Shown here: positions 17,879 to 26,398 of the stretch, one piece after another | Numbering within the stretch: position 1 is the stretch's first letter | How the letters are laid out: every line of letters begins with the position of its first letter | Assembly: GCA_025655595.1 (NCBI GenBank) | Contig: JAHXIO010000001.1 | Location: forward strand, 62,001 to 126,000 | Direction of reading: 5' to 3' | Source: Candidatus Thiodiazotropha sp. (ex Monitilora ramsayi) | GTDB taxonomy: Bacteria > Pseudomonadota > Gammaproteobacteria > Chromatiales > Chromatiaceae | DNA: 64,000 nucleotides | The notes under the pieces: model-generated | The model's input: only the letters and a program-made list of their open reading frames with translations | Databases searched by the model: none | What the model was told of the DNA's origin: nothing | Program-made: the position numbers and the translations under genes

Positions 17879-19173
17879 TGCAGGCCTATCTGGTCGGTGG
17901 GGCGGTCAGGGATAAACTCCTGGGTCTGCCGGTGAAGGAGCGGGACTATGTCGTGGTCGGTGCCGCTGTCCAGGAGATGCTGGATCTGGGCTATCGTCAG
18001 GTGGGAAAAGACTTTCCGATCTTTCTCCACCCCGAGACCCACGAAGAGTATGCGCTCGCCAGGACACTCCGAAGTAGTGATGGTGCACGGGACAAACTAC
18101 ATTCCGACAAGAGTGTGACACTGGAGGAGGACCTCGCCCGGCGCGATTTGACGATCAATGCCATCGCCGAGACGGTTGAAGGTGAACTGATCGATCCCTT
18201 CGGCGGGGAAGAGGATCTGCGTCGTCGACTGCTACGGCATGTCTCTCCGGCCTACGCCGAAGATCCCATCAGAGTGCTGCGGACTGCTCGCTTCATGGCG
18301 CGCTATGGGGCCCTGGGATTCTCCGTGGCACCGGCGACAATGACGTTGATGCGAGAGCTGACTGATGAGGGTATGTTGGATGACCTTGTCCCGGAGCGTG
18401 TCTGGCAGGAGTTGTTGAAGGCGTTGACGGAAACTGACCCGCCTGCATTCTTCAATACCCTGCGTGAATGTGGTGCTCTCTCCCGTGTACTGCCTGAAAT
18501 CGATGGACTCTATGGAGTTCCGCAACCCAAACGGTGGCACCCGGAGATCGATTGCGGTGTCCACACGCTGATGGCGCTCCGGGTTGCTTGTGAACTGACC
18601 GACTCGGTGGAGGTCCGTTTTGCTACCCTGACCCATGATCTGGGAAAGGCGACAACACCGGCGCATGTGTTGCCTAGCCATTATGGACATGAGGGCAGAG
18701 GTGAACGACTGGTAAAGCAGTTATGCCAGCGACTCAAGGCGCCAGCGCGCTTCCGGGACCTTGCGACGTGCTGTGCCGCCTATCATGGCTATACTCACCG
18801 ACTTTATGAGTTGAAGCCGAAGACAGTGCACAAACTGCTCTCTGCATTGGATGCATTCCGCCGCCCGGAACGGCTCGAACACTTTCTCCTCGTCTGCGAG
18901 GCGGACTATCGGGGACGTGAGAATTTCCATGATCGACCGTATCCTCAATCCGCCGACCTATGGCGACTCTATGAAACGGCCAGTCGAGTGACTGCGGACG
19001 GCTGCGAGGAGGGGGTGCCAGGTTGGTTGAAGGGGGAGACGATTCGTCGTGAGCGCATCAGGCTGATAGCGGAGGAGCTGTCGCTAATGCGGCGACAACA
19101 GCTTTCACAATCAGCCGGTCAGCCGGTCGAAAATTCTGAACCCGGCGACATAGGTGCCGATGGCGGAACCTAG
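17878..19173 (+). CDS. cca: Multifunctional CCA-adding tRNA nucleotidyltransferase
   Basis: Adds or repairs the 3' CCA end of tRNAs. 431 residues, the long bacterial form with a C-terminal HD domain (THDLGKATTP near residue 249) as in Escherichia coli. Present are LVGGAVRD at the N-terminus, RRDLTINAI near residue 90, EDPIRVLRTARF near residue 127 and ERVWQEL. Two oddities: the first catalytic carboxylate of the DxD pair is Glu (KERDYVVVG), and the flexible loop near residues 62-77 lacks the GYTGF-type sequence seen in the E. coli protein, reading SSDGARDKLHSDKS instead. Both may be lineage variation. It starts on the stop of the DUF4124 gene and overlaps the convergent TraB-family gene by 63 bases. 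Confidence 0.92.
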   Translation: MQAYLVGGAVRDKLLGLPVKERDYVVVGAAVQEMLDLGYRQVGKDFPIFLHPETHEEYALARTLRSSDGARDKLHSDKSVTLEEDLARRDLTINAIAETVEGELIDPFGGEEDLRRRLLRHVSPAYAEDPIRVLRTARFMARYGALGFSVAPATMTLMRELTDEGMLDDLVPERVWQELLKALTETDPPAFFNTLRECGALSRVLPEIDGLYGVPQPKRWHPEIDCGVHTLMALRVACELTDSVEVRFATLTHDLGKATTPAHVLPSHYGHEGRGERLVKQLCQRLKAPARFRDLATCCAAYHGYTHRLYELKPKTVHKLLSALDAFRRPERLEHFLLVCEADYRGRENFHDRPYPQSADLWRLYETASRVTADGCEEGVPGWLKGETIRRERIRLIAEELSLMRRQQLSQSAGQPVENSEPGDIGADGGT

Positions 19174-20307
19174 CGTACTGAGGAAAAATATCAGTAATGT
19201 GCGCGAGACCCGGTTTTTCCACCAGCCTTTGAGCGAGGTGGTGTCATGCCTCAGTTTGCCGAAATCGGCCACCGTTGGTTTTCTCAGAAAAATCTCAGCG
19301 GCCGCAGTCACCATGCCGGCACCTACTGTCGGGTTGAGTGAGGTGAGTGGGGCGGCAAGAAAAGCGGTGAGTACGGTCAGGGGGTGTGCGGCAGCGATCA
19401 GCGCACCGAGAGCTGATAGTCCACCGTTAATCACTACCCAGTCGATAACCAGTTGCCAACCCAGGTCGGGGTTGCGCTGGAAACCGATCACGAACCCACT
19501 CAAAATCAGTACGACGATGATCCAGGGGATCACTTTCGGCCAGCGGCTGGATTTAGGTAGTTTTTCGAGGTTCCCGATGGTGTCGGTGGGTTTGCCTGGC
19601 GGCGATTCGAGATAGTTGGCAATGCCTTTGAGGTGGCCGGCACCGACTACCGCGAGAATGTTCTCATGACCCTTTTCTTCGATCTCCGCCAGTAGACGGG
19701 CCGCCATGTAGCGGTCCCGTTCGTCGATCAGGGGGAGATAGAGATCCTGCCTATTCTCTGCAAACTCTGCAAAGGTGGTCTCGAGGATGTCTCCCTCTTT
19801 TAGATGTTCAATCTCTGCTTCGGATACCTCCTCCTTGGACAGGATACCTCCAAGCAGGCCCGCAAAAAGACCAAATCTTTTCCACCAGGAGAGATTACCT
19901 GCAACCCTTTTCAGAGTGATGCTGATCTCACGGTCGATCAGTAACAGGGGGCGGCGTGAGACCTGGGCGATACGGATCGCCTCCCGCTGCTCGGCCCCCG
20001 GCTCGATGCCGAACTGCTCCGCCAGACGCTGTTGATAGGCACCGAGAGCCAGACTGGCCATCACCATGGTGACTCTGCGCTCTCTTACTACCTTCAGCAG
20101 ATCCATCTTCGCCAGGTCGTCAGGGTTGATCAGGGCATTGTAGCGGCTGGGACAGAGTTCCACGGCTACTGCATCATAGTCTCCCGTAGACAGCAGGGAT
20201 TGTACCTGTTCGGCACTGGCGCGGGAGACGTGTGCGGTGCCAAGCAGGGTGACCCGGCTGTCACCTATGATTATCTCCCGTTGTGGTTCCTGAGTTTTGT
20301 TAGGCAT
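19111..20307 (-). CDS. TraB/PrgY family membrane protein
   Basis: The TraB/GumN fold is a putative metal-dependent peptidase or peptide-binding domain known from pheromone shutdown proteins of enterococci and from many bacteria, archaea and eukaryotes; its role in proteobacteria is unknown. Conserved motifs are GTAHVSRAS near residue 24 and VAVELCPSRY near residue 49, and a second conserved GAGH stands near residue 214. The last third has several hydrophobic helices that should place the protein in the membrane. I chose the ATG at 20307; the frame extends to 20382, but the added segment is poorly conserved in character. Its 3' end overlaps cca by 63 bases. Confidence 0.85.
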   Translation of the reverse strand: MPNKTQEPQREIIIGDSRVTLLGTAHVSRASAEQVQSLLSTGDYDAVAVELCPSRYNALINPDDLAKMDLLKVVRERRVTMVMASLALGAYQQRLAEQFGIEPGAEQREAIRIAQVSRRPLLLIDREISITLKRVAGNLSWWKRFGLFAGLLGGILSKEEVSEAEIEHLKEGDILETTFAEFAENRQDLYLPLIDERDRYMAARLLAEIEEKGHENILAVVGAGHLKGIANYLESPPGKPTDTIGNLEKLPKSSRWPKVIPWIIVVLILSGFVIGFQRNPDLGWQLVIDWVVINGGLSALGALIAAAHPLTVLTAFLAAPLTSLNPTVGAGMVTAAAEIFLRKPTVADFGKLRHDTTSLKGWWKNRVSRTLLIFFLSTLGSAIGTYVAGFRIFDRLTG

Positions 20308-20522
20308 ATTCGAGAATTTACTGACGAAAGGCGAGCATTCTAACAGCGATTGATAGAGATATGAGGGATAAAAGGACAACAAAGCTAAATTTATGGTGTT
20401 TATTAACGAACTGAATGGATGATTTGGGTAAACTTGTCCTTATTGCCGGAATCCCCCTTGCCTATCTTGGCTTGAATGGAGGTCCTGCACCGGTTTTCAT
20501 CTTTTACAGAGTGTCTCAAATT

Positions 20523-21131
20523 ATGGATAAAAATATTGTTTGGCACAGCGCCACCGTGACCCGTGAACGACGTGAAAAAATGAACAAGCACCGGGCCAAG
20601 CTGCTCTGGTTCACTGGTCTGTCAGGATCGGGGAAATCGACACTCGCACACGCCTTGGAGGAAGAGTTACACCGGCGGGGGTGTCATACCTATGTATTCG
20701 ATGGGGACAACGTCCGTCACGGTCTCTGTGGAGATTTAGGGTTTACTGTAGAAGACAGAACGGAGAATATCAGACGTATCGGTGAGATGGCGAAGCTGTT
20801 TGTTGATGCCGGTGTCATCGCATTGACTGCCTTTATCTCACCCATACGTGATGACCGGGACCGGGCCCGAGGTCTATTTCCTCATGGAGACTTTATCGAG
20901 GTTTTTGTGAAGTGCTCAATTGAAACTTGTGAGGAGAGGGATGTAAAGGGACTCTACAAGCGGGCTCGAGCCGGGGAGATCCCAAATTTTACCGGTATCT
21001 CATCGCCATACGAGGCACCGATTAATCCTGAAATTGTCATTGATACAGAAAACCGGAGTGTAGAAACGTGTGTTGACCTGATACTGGAGGCGCTGGAACA
21101 GCGGGGTGTCATTCCCACTAGTGTCGTGTAG
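20523..21131 (+). CDS. cysC: Adenylylsulfate (APS) kinase
   Basis: Phosphorylates APS to PAPS, the sulfate donor for sulfotransferases and for assimilatory reduction. 202 residues from the ATG at 20523; this start fits the Escherichia coli CysC N-terminus (NVVWHS-like) and is preferred over 20415. The Walker A motif GLSGSGKST is at residues 32-40, followed by DGDNVRHGL, the FISP motif and RARAGEIPNFTGI, all typical of CysC. No ATP sulfurylase is adjacent. Because two predicted PAPS-dependent sulfotransferases are encoded in the polysaccharide locus of this window, supply of PAPS for glycan sulfation is a reasonable inference. Confidence 0.96.
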   Translation: MDKNIVWHSATVTRERREKMNKHRAKLLWFTGLSGSGKSTLAHALEEELHRRGCHTYVFDGDNVRHGLCGDLGFTVEDRTENIRRIGEMAKLFVDAGVIALTAFISPIRDDRDRARGLFPHGDFIEVFVKCSIETCEERDVKGLYKRARAGEIPNFTGISSPYEAPINPEIVIDTENRSVETCVDLILEALEQRGVIPTSVV

Positions 21132-21166
21132 TTTGAACGCGTAATTTCAGAAAGGACGAATCCGAG

Positions 21167-21565
21167 ATGATCAGAATTACATCACTGGTTTTGATTACAA
21201 CAGTGCTTTTGATGGGCTGCCAGACACTCAGTGAGCGTAAGCAGGCTGACTCGTTGGAAGAGATTTTAAGAAGCTATCATGCAATGATCCGCTGGGGTTC
21301 TGTGGAACAGGCAAGGGGATTTCTGGATCCGAAGCAGGCCAAGGAATCTGTGGATGCGACTCCCGGGGACCTGCGTGTCACCCACTATGAAGTGGTGCAG
21401 GGGCCGACCATGGTGGGATCAACTCAGGCCGTGCAGACGGCATTCATCCAGTATGTTTTTGAGGATAGCCAGATAGTACGTGAGGTGATGGACCGGCAGA
21501 CCTGGGAGTACGACACGGCGTCAGAACGTTGGTTTCTTGTCAGTCCACCGCCTGTCTTTAAGTAG
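21167..21565 (+). CDS. Small lipoprotein, NTF2-like size, function unknown
   Basis: 132 residues with a lipoprotein signal peptide; lipobox LMGC places the lipidated Cys at residue 18. The mature part starts with a helix (about residues 25-45) and continues with strand-like segments ending in WFLVSPPPVFK, a layout similar to small NTF2-like or DUF-type envelope lipoproteins, though I cannot name the family. It lies 35 bases after cysC and 28 bases before the AI-2E permease gene on the same strand, so the three may form one transcript. The AAAGGA ribosome site lies about ten bases upstream of the ATG. Confidence 0.75.
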   Translation: MIRITSLVLITTVLLMGCQTLSERKQADSLEEILRSYHAMIRWGSVEQARGFLDPKQAKESVDATPGDLRVTHYEVVQGPTMVGSTQAVQTAFIQYVFEDSQIVREVMDRQTWEYDTASERWFLVSPPPVFK

Positions 21566-21593
21566 GCGATCAATGTAAAGGGTTATTAGGAAG

Positions 21594-22616
21594 ATGCAAG
21601 CTTCGCCTGCCGTTTATTTTCTTCTTGCCTTAGCGGCATTTGTGGTTGTTGTCGCCGGCATGCGCGCAGCAGATGCCTTGCTGGTGCCTTTTTTGCTGTC
21701 ACTGTTTATTGCTGTTATCGCGGCGCCGCCTCTCTTCTATCTCAAGGACAGGGGTGTACCCAGCGGACTGGCAATGCTGGCAGTGATTGCCATGATCATC
21801 ATTTTAGGCATGCTCATCGGCTGGATGATCGGGGGATCCCTCAACGATTTCACCAAAAATCTACCGCTGTACCAGGAGAGGCTCACCGCGCAGAGCGGGC
21901 GGGTGATTCAATGGTTGCAGGGGCAGGGCGTCCAGTTGGAGCAGGAGGCAGTCAGGGCTTTTTTCAATCCTGGCAAAGCAATGGCGATGGCAGGTCAGGT
22001 GATCAGCGGTCTTGGCAATGTTCTGACTCAGGCATTGCTGATTCTTATCACCGTTATCTTCATTCTGGTGGAAGCAACTGCCTTCCAGAGTAAAATCCAG
22101 GCTATTTCCAGCGATCCCGATGCCTCTCTCGCACGAGTCAAGGCGATCACGGAAAGCATAAAGCGATATATGATGATCAAGACCAGCACCAGTCTGTTGA
22201 CCGGTGTCCTGGTTACGACCTGGTTGTGGATACTCGGTGTGGATTATCCGGTGCTCTGGGGCGTGTTGGCCTTTCTGTTCAATTATGTGCCAAATATCGG
22301 CTCCATTATCGCCGCCGTCCCTGCTGTTTTACTCGCGATCGTGCAGATAGGCCTGTCCACAGCCCTTTGGACTGCCGTCGGTTATTTGATCGTCAATAAT
22401 CTGGTGGGTAATGCGATTGAGCCTCGTTTCATGGGGAAGGGGCTGGGCCTATCGCCGCTGGTCGTGTTTGTCTCGTTGGTATTTTGGGGCTGGGTGCTTG
22501 GGCCGGTCGGGATGTTTCTTTCTGTACCTTTGACAATGACTTTAAAGATCTTTCTGGATGGATATGAGTCGAGTCGTCATATTGGCCATCTGCTAGGTAC
22601 GAAAGAGGGGAATTAA
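21594..22616 (+). CDS. AI-2E family permease (PerM/TqsA type)
   Basis: A 340-residue polytopic membrane protein of the AI-2E transporter (UPF0118) family, whose members include TqsA, PerM and ion antiporters. The hydrophobic profile is typical: paired helices at residues 5-45 and 58-85, a soluble middle (about 90-140), then four or more helices. The family signature near the end includes VLWGVLAFLFNYVPNIGSI (about residues 220-240) and a late GLSPLVVFVSL segment. The substrate cannot be told from sequence, and export of AI-2 is only shown for a few members. It ends 281 bases before the PEP-CTERM gene. Confidence 0.9.
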   Translation: MQASPAVYFLLALAAFVVVVAGMRAADALLVPFLLSLFIAVIAAPPLFYLKDRGVPSGLAMLAVIAMIIILGMLIGWMIGGSLNDFTKNLPLYQERLTAQSGRVIQWLQGQGVQLEQEAVRAFFNPGKAMAMAGQVISGLGNVLTQALLILITVIFILVEATAFQSKIQAISSDPDASLARVKAITESIKRYMMIKTSTSLLTGVLVTTWLWILGVDYPVLWGVLAFLFNYVPNIGSIIAAVPAVLLAIVQIGLSTALWTAVGYLIVNNLVGNAIEPRFMGKGLGLSPLVVFVSLVFWGWVLGPVGMFLSVPLTMTLKIFLDGYESSRHIGHLLGTKEGN

Positions 22617-22833
22617 ATGCTTGCCCTTGTCGGTGGCATTTACATCACTATGCTACTACAAATCAATCAGTTAGCTGATTTTTCTCTGCTTTTATTCCTC
22701 AGCTGAATTATCGTTGGGAACGGCGTTCCATTTTATATCTCTATTGCCCTTTACTGTCGGCCAGACTTACATCGAACAAATCATGTCTGTAGCCGCCCCT
22801 AATTTTTTTCATTATTTCAATAACATACGAACT

Positions 22834-22849
22834 TGGCATGCCATGTGCA
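22834..22849 (+). promoter_or_regulatory. Sigma-54 (RpoN) -24/-12 promoter for the PEP-CTERM gene
   Basis: TGGCATGCCATGTGCA matches the sigma-54 consensus TGGCACG-N4-TTGCA at most positions, with GG and GC exactly 12 bases apart. The start codon at 22898 would lie about 38 bases after the predicted transcription start. PEP-CTERM genes in other bacteria are reported to be controlled by sigma-54 with the PrsK/PrsR system, which fits. Confidence 0.6.
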
Positions 22850-22897
22850 TGCGTTGAGGGTACTACATTCTATTCAATATATATTTAGGTTTATAAG

Positions 22898-23560
22898 ATG
22901 AAGAAAATTATCCAATCAGCCTTGGGGCTTGCCGCTCTTGCCTTCACTAGCCTCTCATGGGCAACGCCGGTGTATACCGGTAATACCGCCGCCGATTTTG
23001 GTAGTCTGCCTGGTGCACCGAGTTCGAATGCTGCTGGTTACTACATATGGAGTGATGAGAGCCAGGAAAACTGGTCAGTCCGTTGGACAGGAAATGATTT
23101 CGGTTCCGTCACCTGGTACGACTGGTTCGGTACAGTCGAATTGACAAACCTGGTAAATGGTACCGTCACATCGGTTAAATTTGAGTCGGGTCATCCTGAT
23201 AGCGTCAACTATGTCACTGACTTTCTTGGTACCGATCAGGACTTTATCGCCTTTAATGGTTATGCAGGCCCTCACTACGATGGCTTTGATTTTTTCGTTG
23301 ACAGCTCTGTCGTGACGGTACTCGACTTCGAATTGGGAAGTTCCATGTTTCAGGATATGACTCCTGGTTCGCAGGCCCAGGAGAGTATGGGTATCTATAT
23401 TGGGCGGGATTTCTCAGAGCCCATGGTACAAGTGCAAGAACGCCAGGATGGCCGTATCGTGCAGCGTTTCGAAACTGTACCTGAGCCTGGAACGATGCTG
23501 TTGTTGGCGACGGGGTTGATTGGTATGGGTGCGACTCGACTGGGACGTCGTAAAGTTTGA
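22898..23560 (+). CDS. PEP-CTERM sorting domain protein
   Basis: 220-residue exported protein. A Sec signal peptide (about residues 1-22, ending SWA) precedes a soluble part rich in aromatic and acidic residues. The C-terminus is a textbook PEP-CTERM signal: VPEPGT at residue 194, a hydrophobic helix, then the basic tail RLGRRK. Exosortase (EpsH/XrtA-type) recognises this signal and processes the protein at the membrane, in species that make exopolysaccharide. No exosortase is encoded in this window, but the polysaccharide locus at 34.7-64 kb fits the usual association. Function of the mature domain is unknown. A sigma-54 promoter match precedes it and a strong terminator follows. Confidence 0.92.
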   Translation: MKKIIQSALGLAALAFTSLSWATPVYTGNTAADFGSLPGAPSSNAAGYYIWSDESQENWSVRWTGNDFGSVTWYDWFGTVELTNLVNGTVTSVKFESGHPDSVNYVTDFLGTDQDFIAFNGYAGPHYDGFDFFVDSSVVTVLDFELGSSMFQDMTPGSQAQESMGIYIGRDFSEPMVQVQERQDGRIVQRFETVPEPGTMLLLATGLIGMGATRLGRRKV

Positions 23561-23601
23561 ATCGATAACGATTGTAGTAGGATCTTTCTCCTTGAGTGAT
23601 G

Positions 23602-23628
23602 GCCGCTCCTGACGGAGCGGCTTTTTTT
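23602..23628 (+). terminator. Rho-independent terminator after the PEP-CTERM gene
   Basis: GCCGCTCC (23602-23609), loop TGAC, GGAGCGGC (23614-23621), then seven T's. A classic intrinsic terminator about 40 bases after the stop codon, lying between two convergent genes. Confidence 0.92.
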
Positions 23629-23638
23629 ATTGGTTAGA

Positions 23639-24898
23639 TCAGATTTGTAACAGCGACTCGGCGCGGGAGATTTTCTCATCTGCTTTGTCGAGTATTTTGA
23701 GACTGAGTTGTGGTGTCAGCTCTCCCATCTTGAGTTTTTTTACTGCGGGGACCTGATCCAGTGTCGGCAGATGAGCCATCTCCGGCTGGCCGATGTAGGT
23801 ATGCAGTTGTGCGATGATGACGAGATCCGCGTAGTCGGCCTCTGCTTCACGCGAGCGCATCCAGTTTTCAGCCTCTTCTGCAACCACGATCAGGTCTTCT
23901 ATAAAACCCCAACTGCGCAGAATGGCACTGCCGATCATGCCACGCATGTCGGTCATGACCTGCTCCAGTACCTCCCCATGGCTGGCCACCTCTGGAAAGC
24001 GTTCGGCATAGCTCAATATGGCAATATTGCCAATGTCATGCAGCAGGCCTGCAAGCAGTGCATGCTCCGGGTTGAACTGATCTGATACCTTCGCCAGTAC
24101 ATAGCAGACGGCGCTGACTTTTACGCTGTGTGTCCAAAGCTGTTGCATATGTTGCTTGAGTACAGTGGAGCGTGTTTTAAACAGCTCCCTTAGCGCAAAG
24201 GTGAGTACCAGCTTGTGGGTGGTATCTGCCCCCAGACGGATGATGGCCGCTGCACAGGAGTCTACCGGAGTCACCCCGGCATAGAGGGGGCTGTTAGCTG
24301 CACGTATCAGTTTGGTGGTGATTGCGGGATCGGTTTGGACCACATTCGCCAATTTACGGGCATTGGTATTTTCGTCTCGCATGGCGCGGCCAACCCGGAC
24401 TGCCACATCCGGCAGACTGGGAAGCACGAGCTGGTCCTTTTCCAGGTCTTCCAGCAGTGCCATGGAGAGCTTGTTTTCAGTGACTGCCTGATCGAATGGG
24501 CCGCTATCCGTCGGTAATTCCGTAGCGGTGATGCCTTCATTTTCACCCCTGATCAGGTCCTGGAGCAACATGCCGTCGATCATCAGATAGTCGACGATGG
24601 TCATGGCCTCGACGGTGTAGCGTCTGGGAATCAGGTTGGCGATAGGATTAATCGCCTGAGGAGAACGCGCATCAATCTCGGTGACACGTCCGTCCATGGA
24701 TATAAGTTCTACGGTGCCGCTGAGCAGATAGAGGCTGAAGTGGGTGGTGTCACCCTCTTGAAGCAGCGTTGTCCCTTTACCGGCTGAATGGATATGGAGT
24801 GAACGTGCGAGCAGCTCCCTTTGAACATCGTCGAGCCTGTCGAGAGGCTCAAAGCGCTTGAGTGTGTTTGGGCTCGGATGGTTGAGTTGTTCGTTCAT
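23639..24898 (-). CDS. Cyclic-nucleotide-binding-like plus HDOD protein
   Basis: A 419-residue two-domain signalling protein. Residues 1-130 look like a cNMP-binding (CAP-type) fold, with the pattern GKGTTLLQEGDTTHFSLYLL near residue 40. After a linker, a HDOD domain covers about residues 160-370, with motifs VVQTDPAITTKLIRAANSPLY near residue 200 and LLHDIGNIAIL near residue 290. HDOD proteins lack catalytic metal ligands and act as adaptors. I chose ATG 24898 because AAAGGA stands upstream and because the longer reading would overlap pyrD. It lies directly downstream of pyrD on the same strand, about 20 bases apart. A second HDOD protein is at 7762. Confidence 0.85.
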   Translation of the reverse strand: MNEQLNHPSPNTLKRFEPLDRLDDVQRELLARSLHIHSAGKGTTLLQEGDTTHFSLYLLSGTVELISMDGRVTEIDARSPQAINPIANLIPRRYTVEAMTIVDYLMIDGMLLQDLIRGENEGITATELPTDSGPFDQAVTENKLSMALLEDLEKDQLVLPSLPDVAVRVGRAMRDENTNARKLANVVQTDPAITTKLIRAANSPLYAGVTPVDSCAAAIIRLGADTTHKLVLTFALRELFKTRSTVLKQHMQQLWTHSVKVSAVCYVLAKVSDQFNPEHALLAGLLHDIGNIAILSYAERFPEVASHGEVLEQVMTDMRGMIGSAILRSWGFIEDLIVVAEEAENWMRSREAEADYADLVIIAQLHTYIGQPEMAHLPTLDQVPAVKKLKMGELTPQLSLKILDKADEKISRAESLLQI

Positions 24899-24917
24899 AA
24901 AACGGTTTTCCTTTGCT

Positions 24918-25883
24918 TCAGCAACCACAGCGAACAGGTGAAGGCTGGTGGAGCTGCAGCGTACCCACCAACCGGTCTATCGATGGTAGGTCATGCCGCT
25001 GCAGATAGTCCAGAATGCCATCGTTGATCTTTTTGCAGACCAGCGGATCGTAGAACAGGGCGGTGCCTACACCGACTGCGCTGGCGCCGGCGATGATAAA
25101 TTCCAAGGCGTCTTCGGCTGTGGTGATCCCGCCTTGACCGATAATCGGAATGCCGTGATCTCTACACACCTGGTATACCTGATGAACCTTTAAAAGCGCA
25201 ACGGGCTTGATGGCAGGGCCGGAGAGCCCACCCTGATTGTTACCGATTACAGGTACCCTGCTCTCAATATCTACTGCCATGCCCATCAAAGTGTTGATCA
25301 CTGAAAAGGCATCGCTGCCTGCCTCGATACAACCTTTTGCATTCCCGGCAATATCTGTCTGGTTCGGTGAAAGTTTTGTAATCAGCGGTTTTTCGGTGGC
25401 ACGCCGGCAGGTCTCCACTACACGTGCAGACATTGCCGGATCATTACCGAACGCGACCCCCCCCTCCTTGACGTTGGGGCAGGAGATGTTGATCTCAATG
25501 GCATCGATCGGTGAGTCGTCGAATCGTCGTGTCACCTCGTAGTACTCTTCGACAGATGAACCGGAAACATTGGCAATAAAGCGCGTCTCACTGAAGTCGA
25601 GGGTCGGCAGAATTTTGCTCACAACGCTATCAACCCCAGGATTCTGCAGGCCAATGGCATTGAGCATGCCTTCTGGTGTCTCATATACCCGATGCGGCCG
25701 GTTACCCAGGCGTGGTTCAAGTGTTGTGCCCTTGAGGCAGATGGCACCCGTATCCCGGTTGCTAAAACCGTTGACTCGTGTGTACTCTTCGCCGAAGCCG
25801 ACACAACCGGACAGCAGTACGATGGGTGTATTGAAGGTCATACCGCAGAATTCGGTACGCAAGGGTGAAGTGCTGTTACTCAT
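24918..25883 (-). CDS. pyrD: Dihydroorotate dehydrogenase, class 1B type
   Basis: Oxidises dihydroorotate to orotate in pyrimidine synthesis. 321 residues form a TIM-barrel flavoprotein. The active-site base is Cys135 in NISCPNVKEGG, which marks class 1 (class 2 enzymes use Ser), and the FMN phosphate region GQGGITTAEDALEFIIAGAS is present. Class 1B enzymes work with a PyrK Fe-S/FAD subunit and NAD; PyrK is not in this window, so 1B status is inferred from sequence character. It is divergent from trmL, with 34 bases between starts, so the promoters overlap. Confidence 0.92.
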   Translation of the reverse strand: MSNSTSPLRTEFCGMTFNTPIVLLSGCVGFGEEYTRVNGFSNRDTGAICLKGTTLEPRLGNRPHRVYETPEGMLNAIGLQNPGVDSVVSKILPTLDFSETRFIANVSGSSVEEYYEVTRRFDDSPIDAIEINISCPNVKEGGVAFGNDPAMSARVVETCRRATEKPLITKLSPNQTDIAGNAKGCIEAGSDAFSVINTLMGMAVDIESRVPVIGNNQGGLSGPAIKPVALLKVHQVYQVCRDHGIPIIGQGGITTAEDALEFIIAGASAVGVGTALFYDPLVCKKINDGILDYLQRHDLPSIDRLVGTLQLHQPSPVRCGC

Positions 25884-25917
25884 GAATGCGACTGTTATTT
25901 TCTGCCAGGGGTGAGGG

Positions 25918-26382
25918 ATGTTTCATATTGTGCTCTATGAACCCGAGATTCCGCCGAATACGGGTAATATCATACGCCTAAGTGCCAATAGTGGCAGTAA
26001 ATTGCATCTGATTCACCCCCTGGGATTCGAACTGGACGACAAGCGGTTACGTCGTGCCGGTCTCGATTATCATGAATGGGCACAAGTGGAGGAACACCAT
26101 TCTCTTGACGATTTTCTGGCTGCTGTGAGGCCAGTCTCTCTCTATGCATGCACCACGCGCGGCCGGCGGCTCTATTCCGAGGTGGAATATCAACCTGGCG
26201 ATGCGCTGCTATTTGGACCGGAAAGTCGCGGACTCCCCCAGTCATTATTGGATAAGATGTTACCGGAGCAGCGGCTTCGGATACCGATGCTGCCAGACAG
26301 TCGCAGCCTGAATCTCTCAAATGCCGCTTCACTGATTCTCTACGAGGCCTGGCGTCAGCAGGATTTTGCCGGGGCCAGCTGA
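25918..26382 (+). CDS. trmL: tRNA (cytidine(34)/cmnm5U34-2'-O)-methyltransferase
   Basis: SPOUT-fold enzyme that 2'-O-methylates the wobble base in tRNA-Leu isoacceptors, formerly YibK. 154 residues, the usual length. Signature sequences: [15 protein letters not shown] near residue 12, [11 protein letters not shown] near residue 99 and [15 protein letters not shown] near residue 122, the last two forming the SAM-binding trefoil knot. In Escherichia coli trmL lies next to cysE and gpsA; here it is convergent with gpsA, a partly conserved neighbourhood. The ATG start follows GGGTGAGGG. Confidence 0.96.
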   Translation: MFHIVLYEPEIPPNTGNIIRLSANSGSKLHLIHPLGFELDDKRLRRAGLDYHEWAQVEEHHSLDDFLAAVRPVSLYACTTRGRRLYSEVEYQPGDALLFGPESRGLPQSLLDKMLPEQRLRIPMLPDSRSLNLSNAASLILYEAWRQQDFAGAS

Positions 26383-26398
26383 ACAGTCGCTAGAACAG

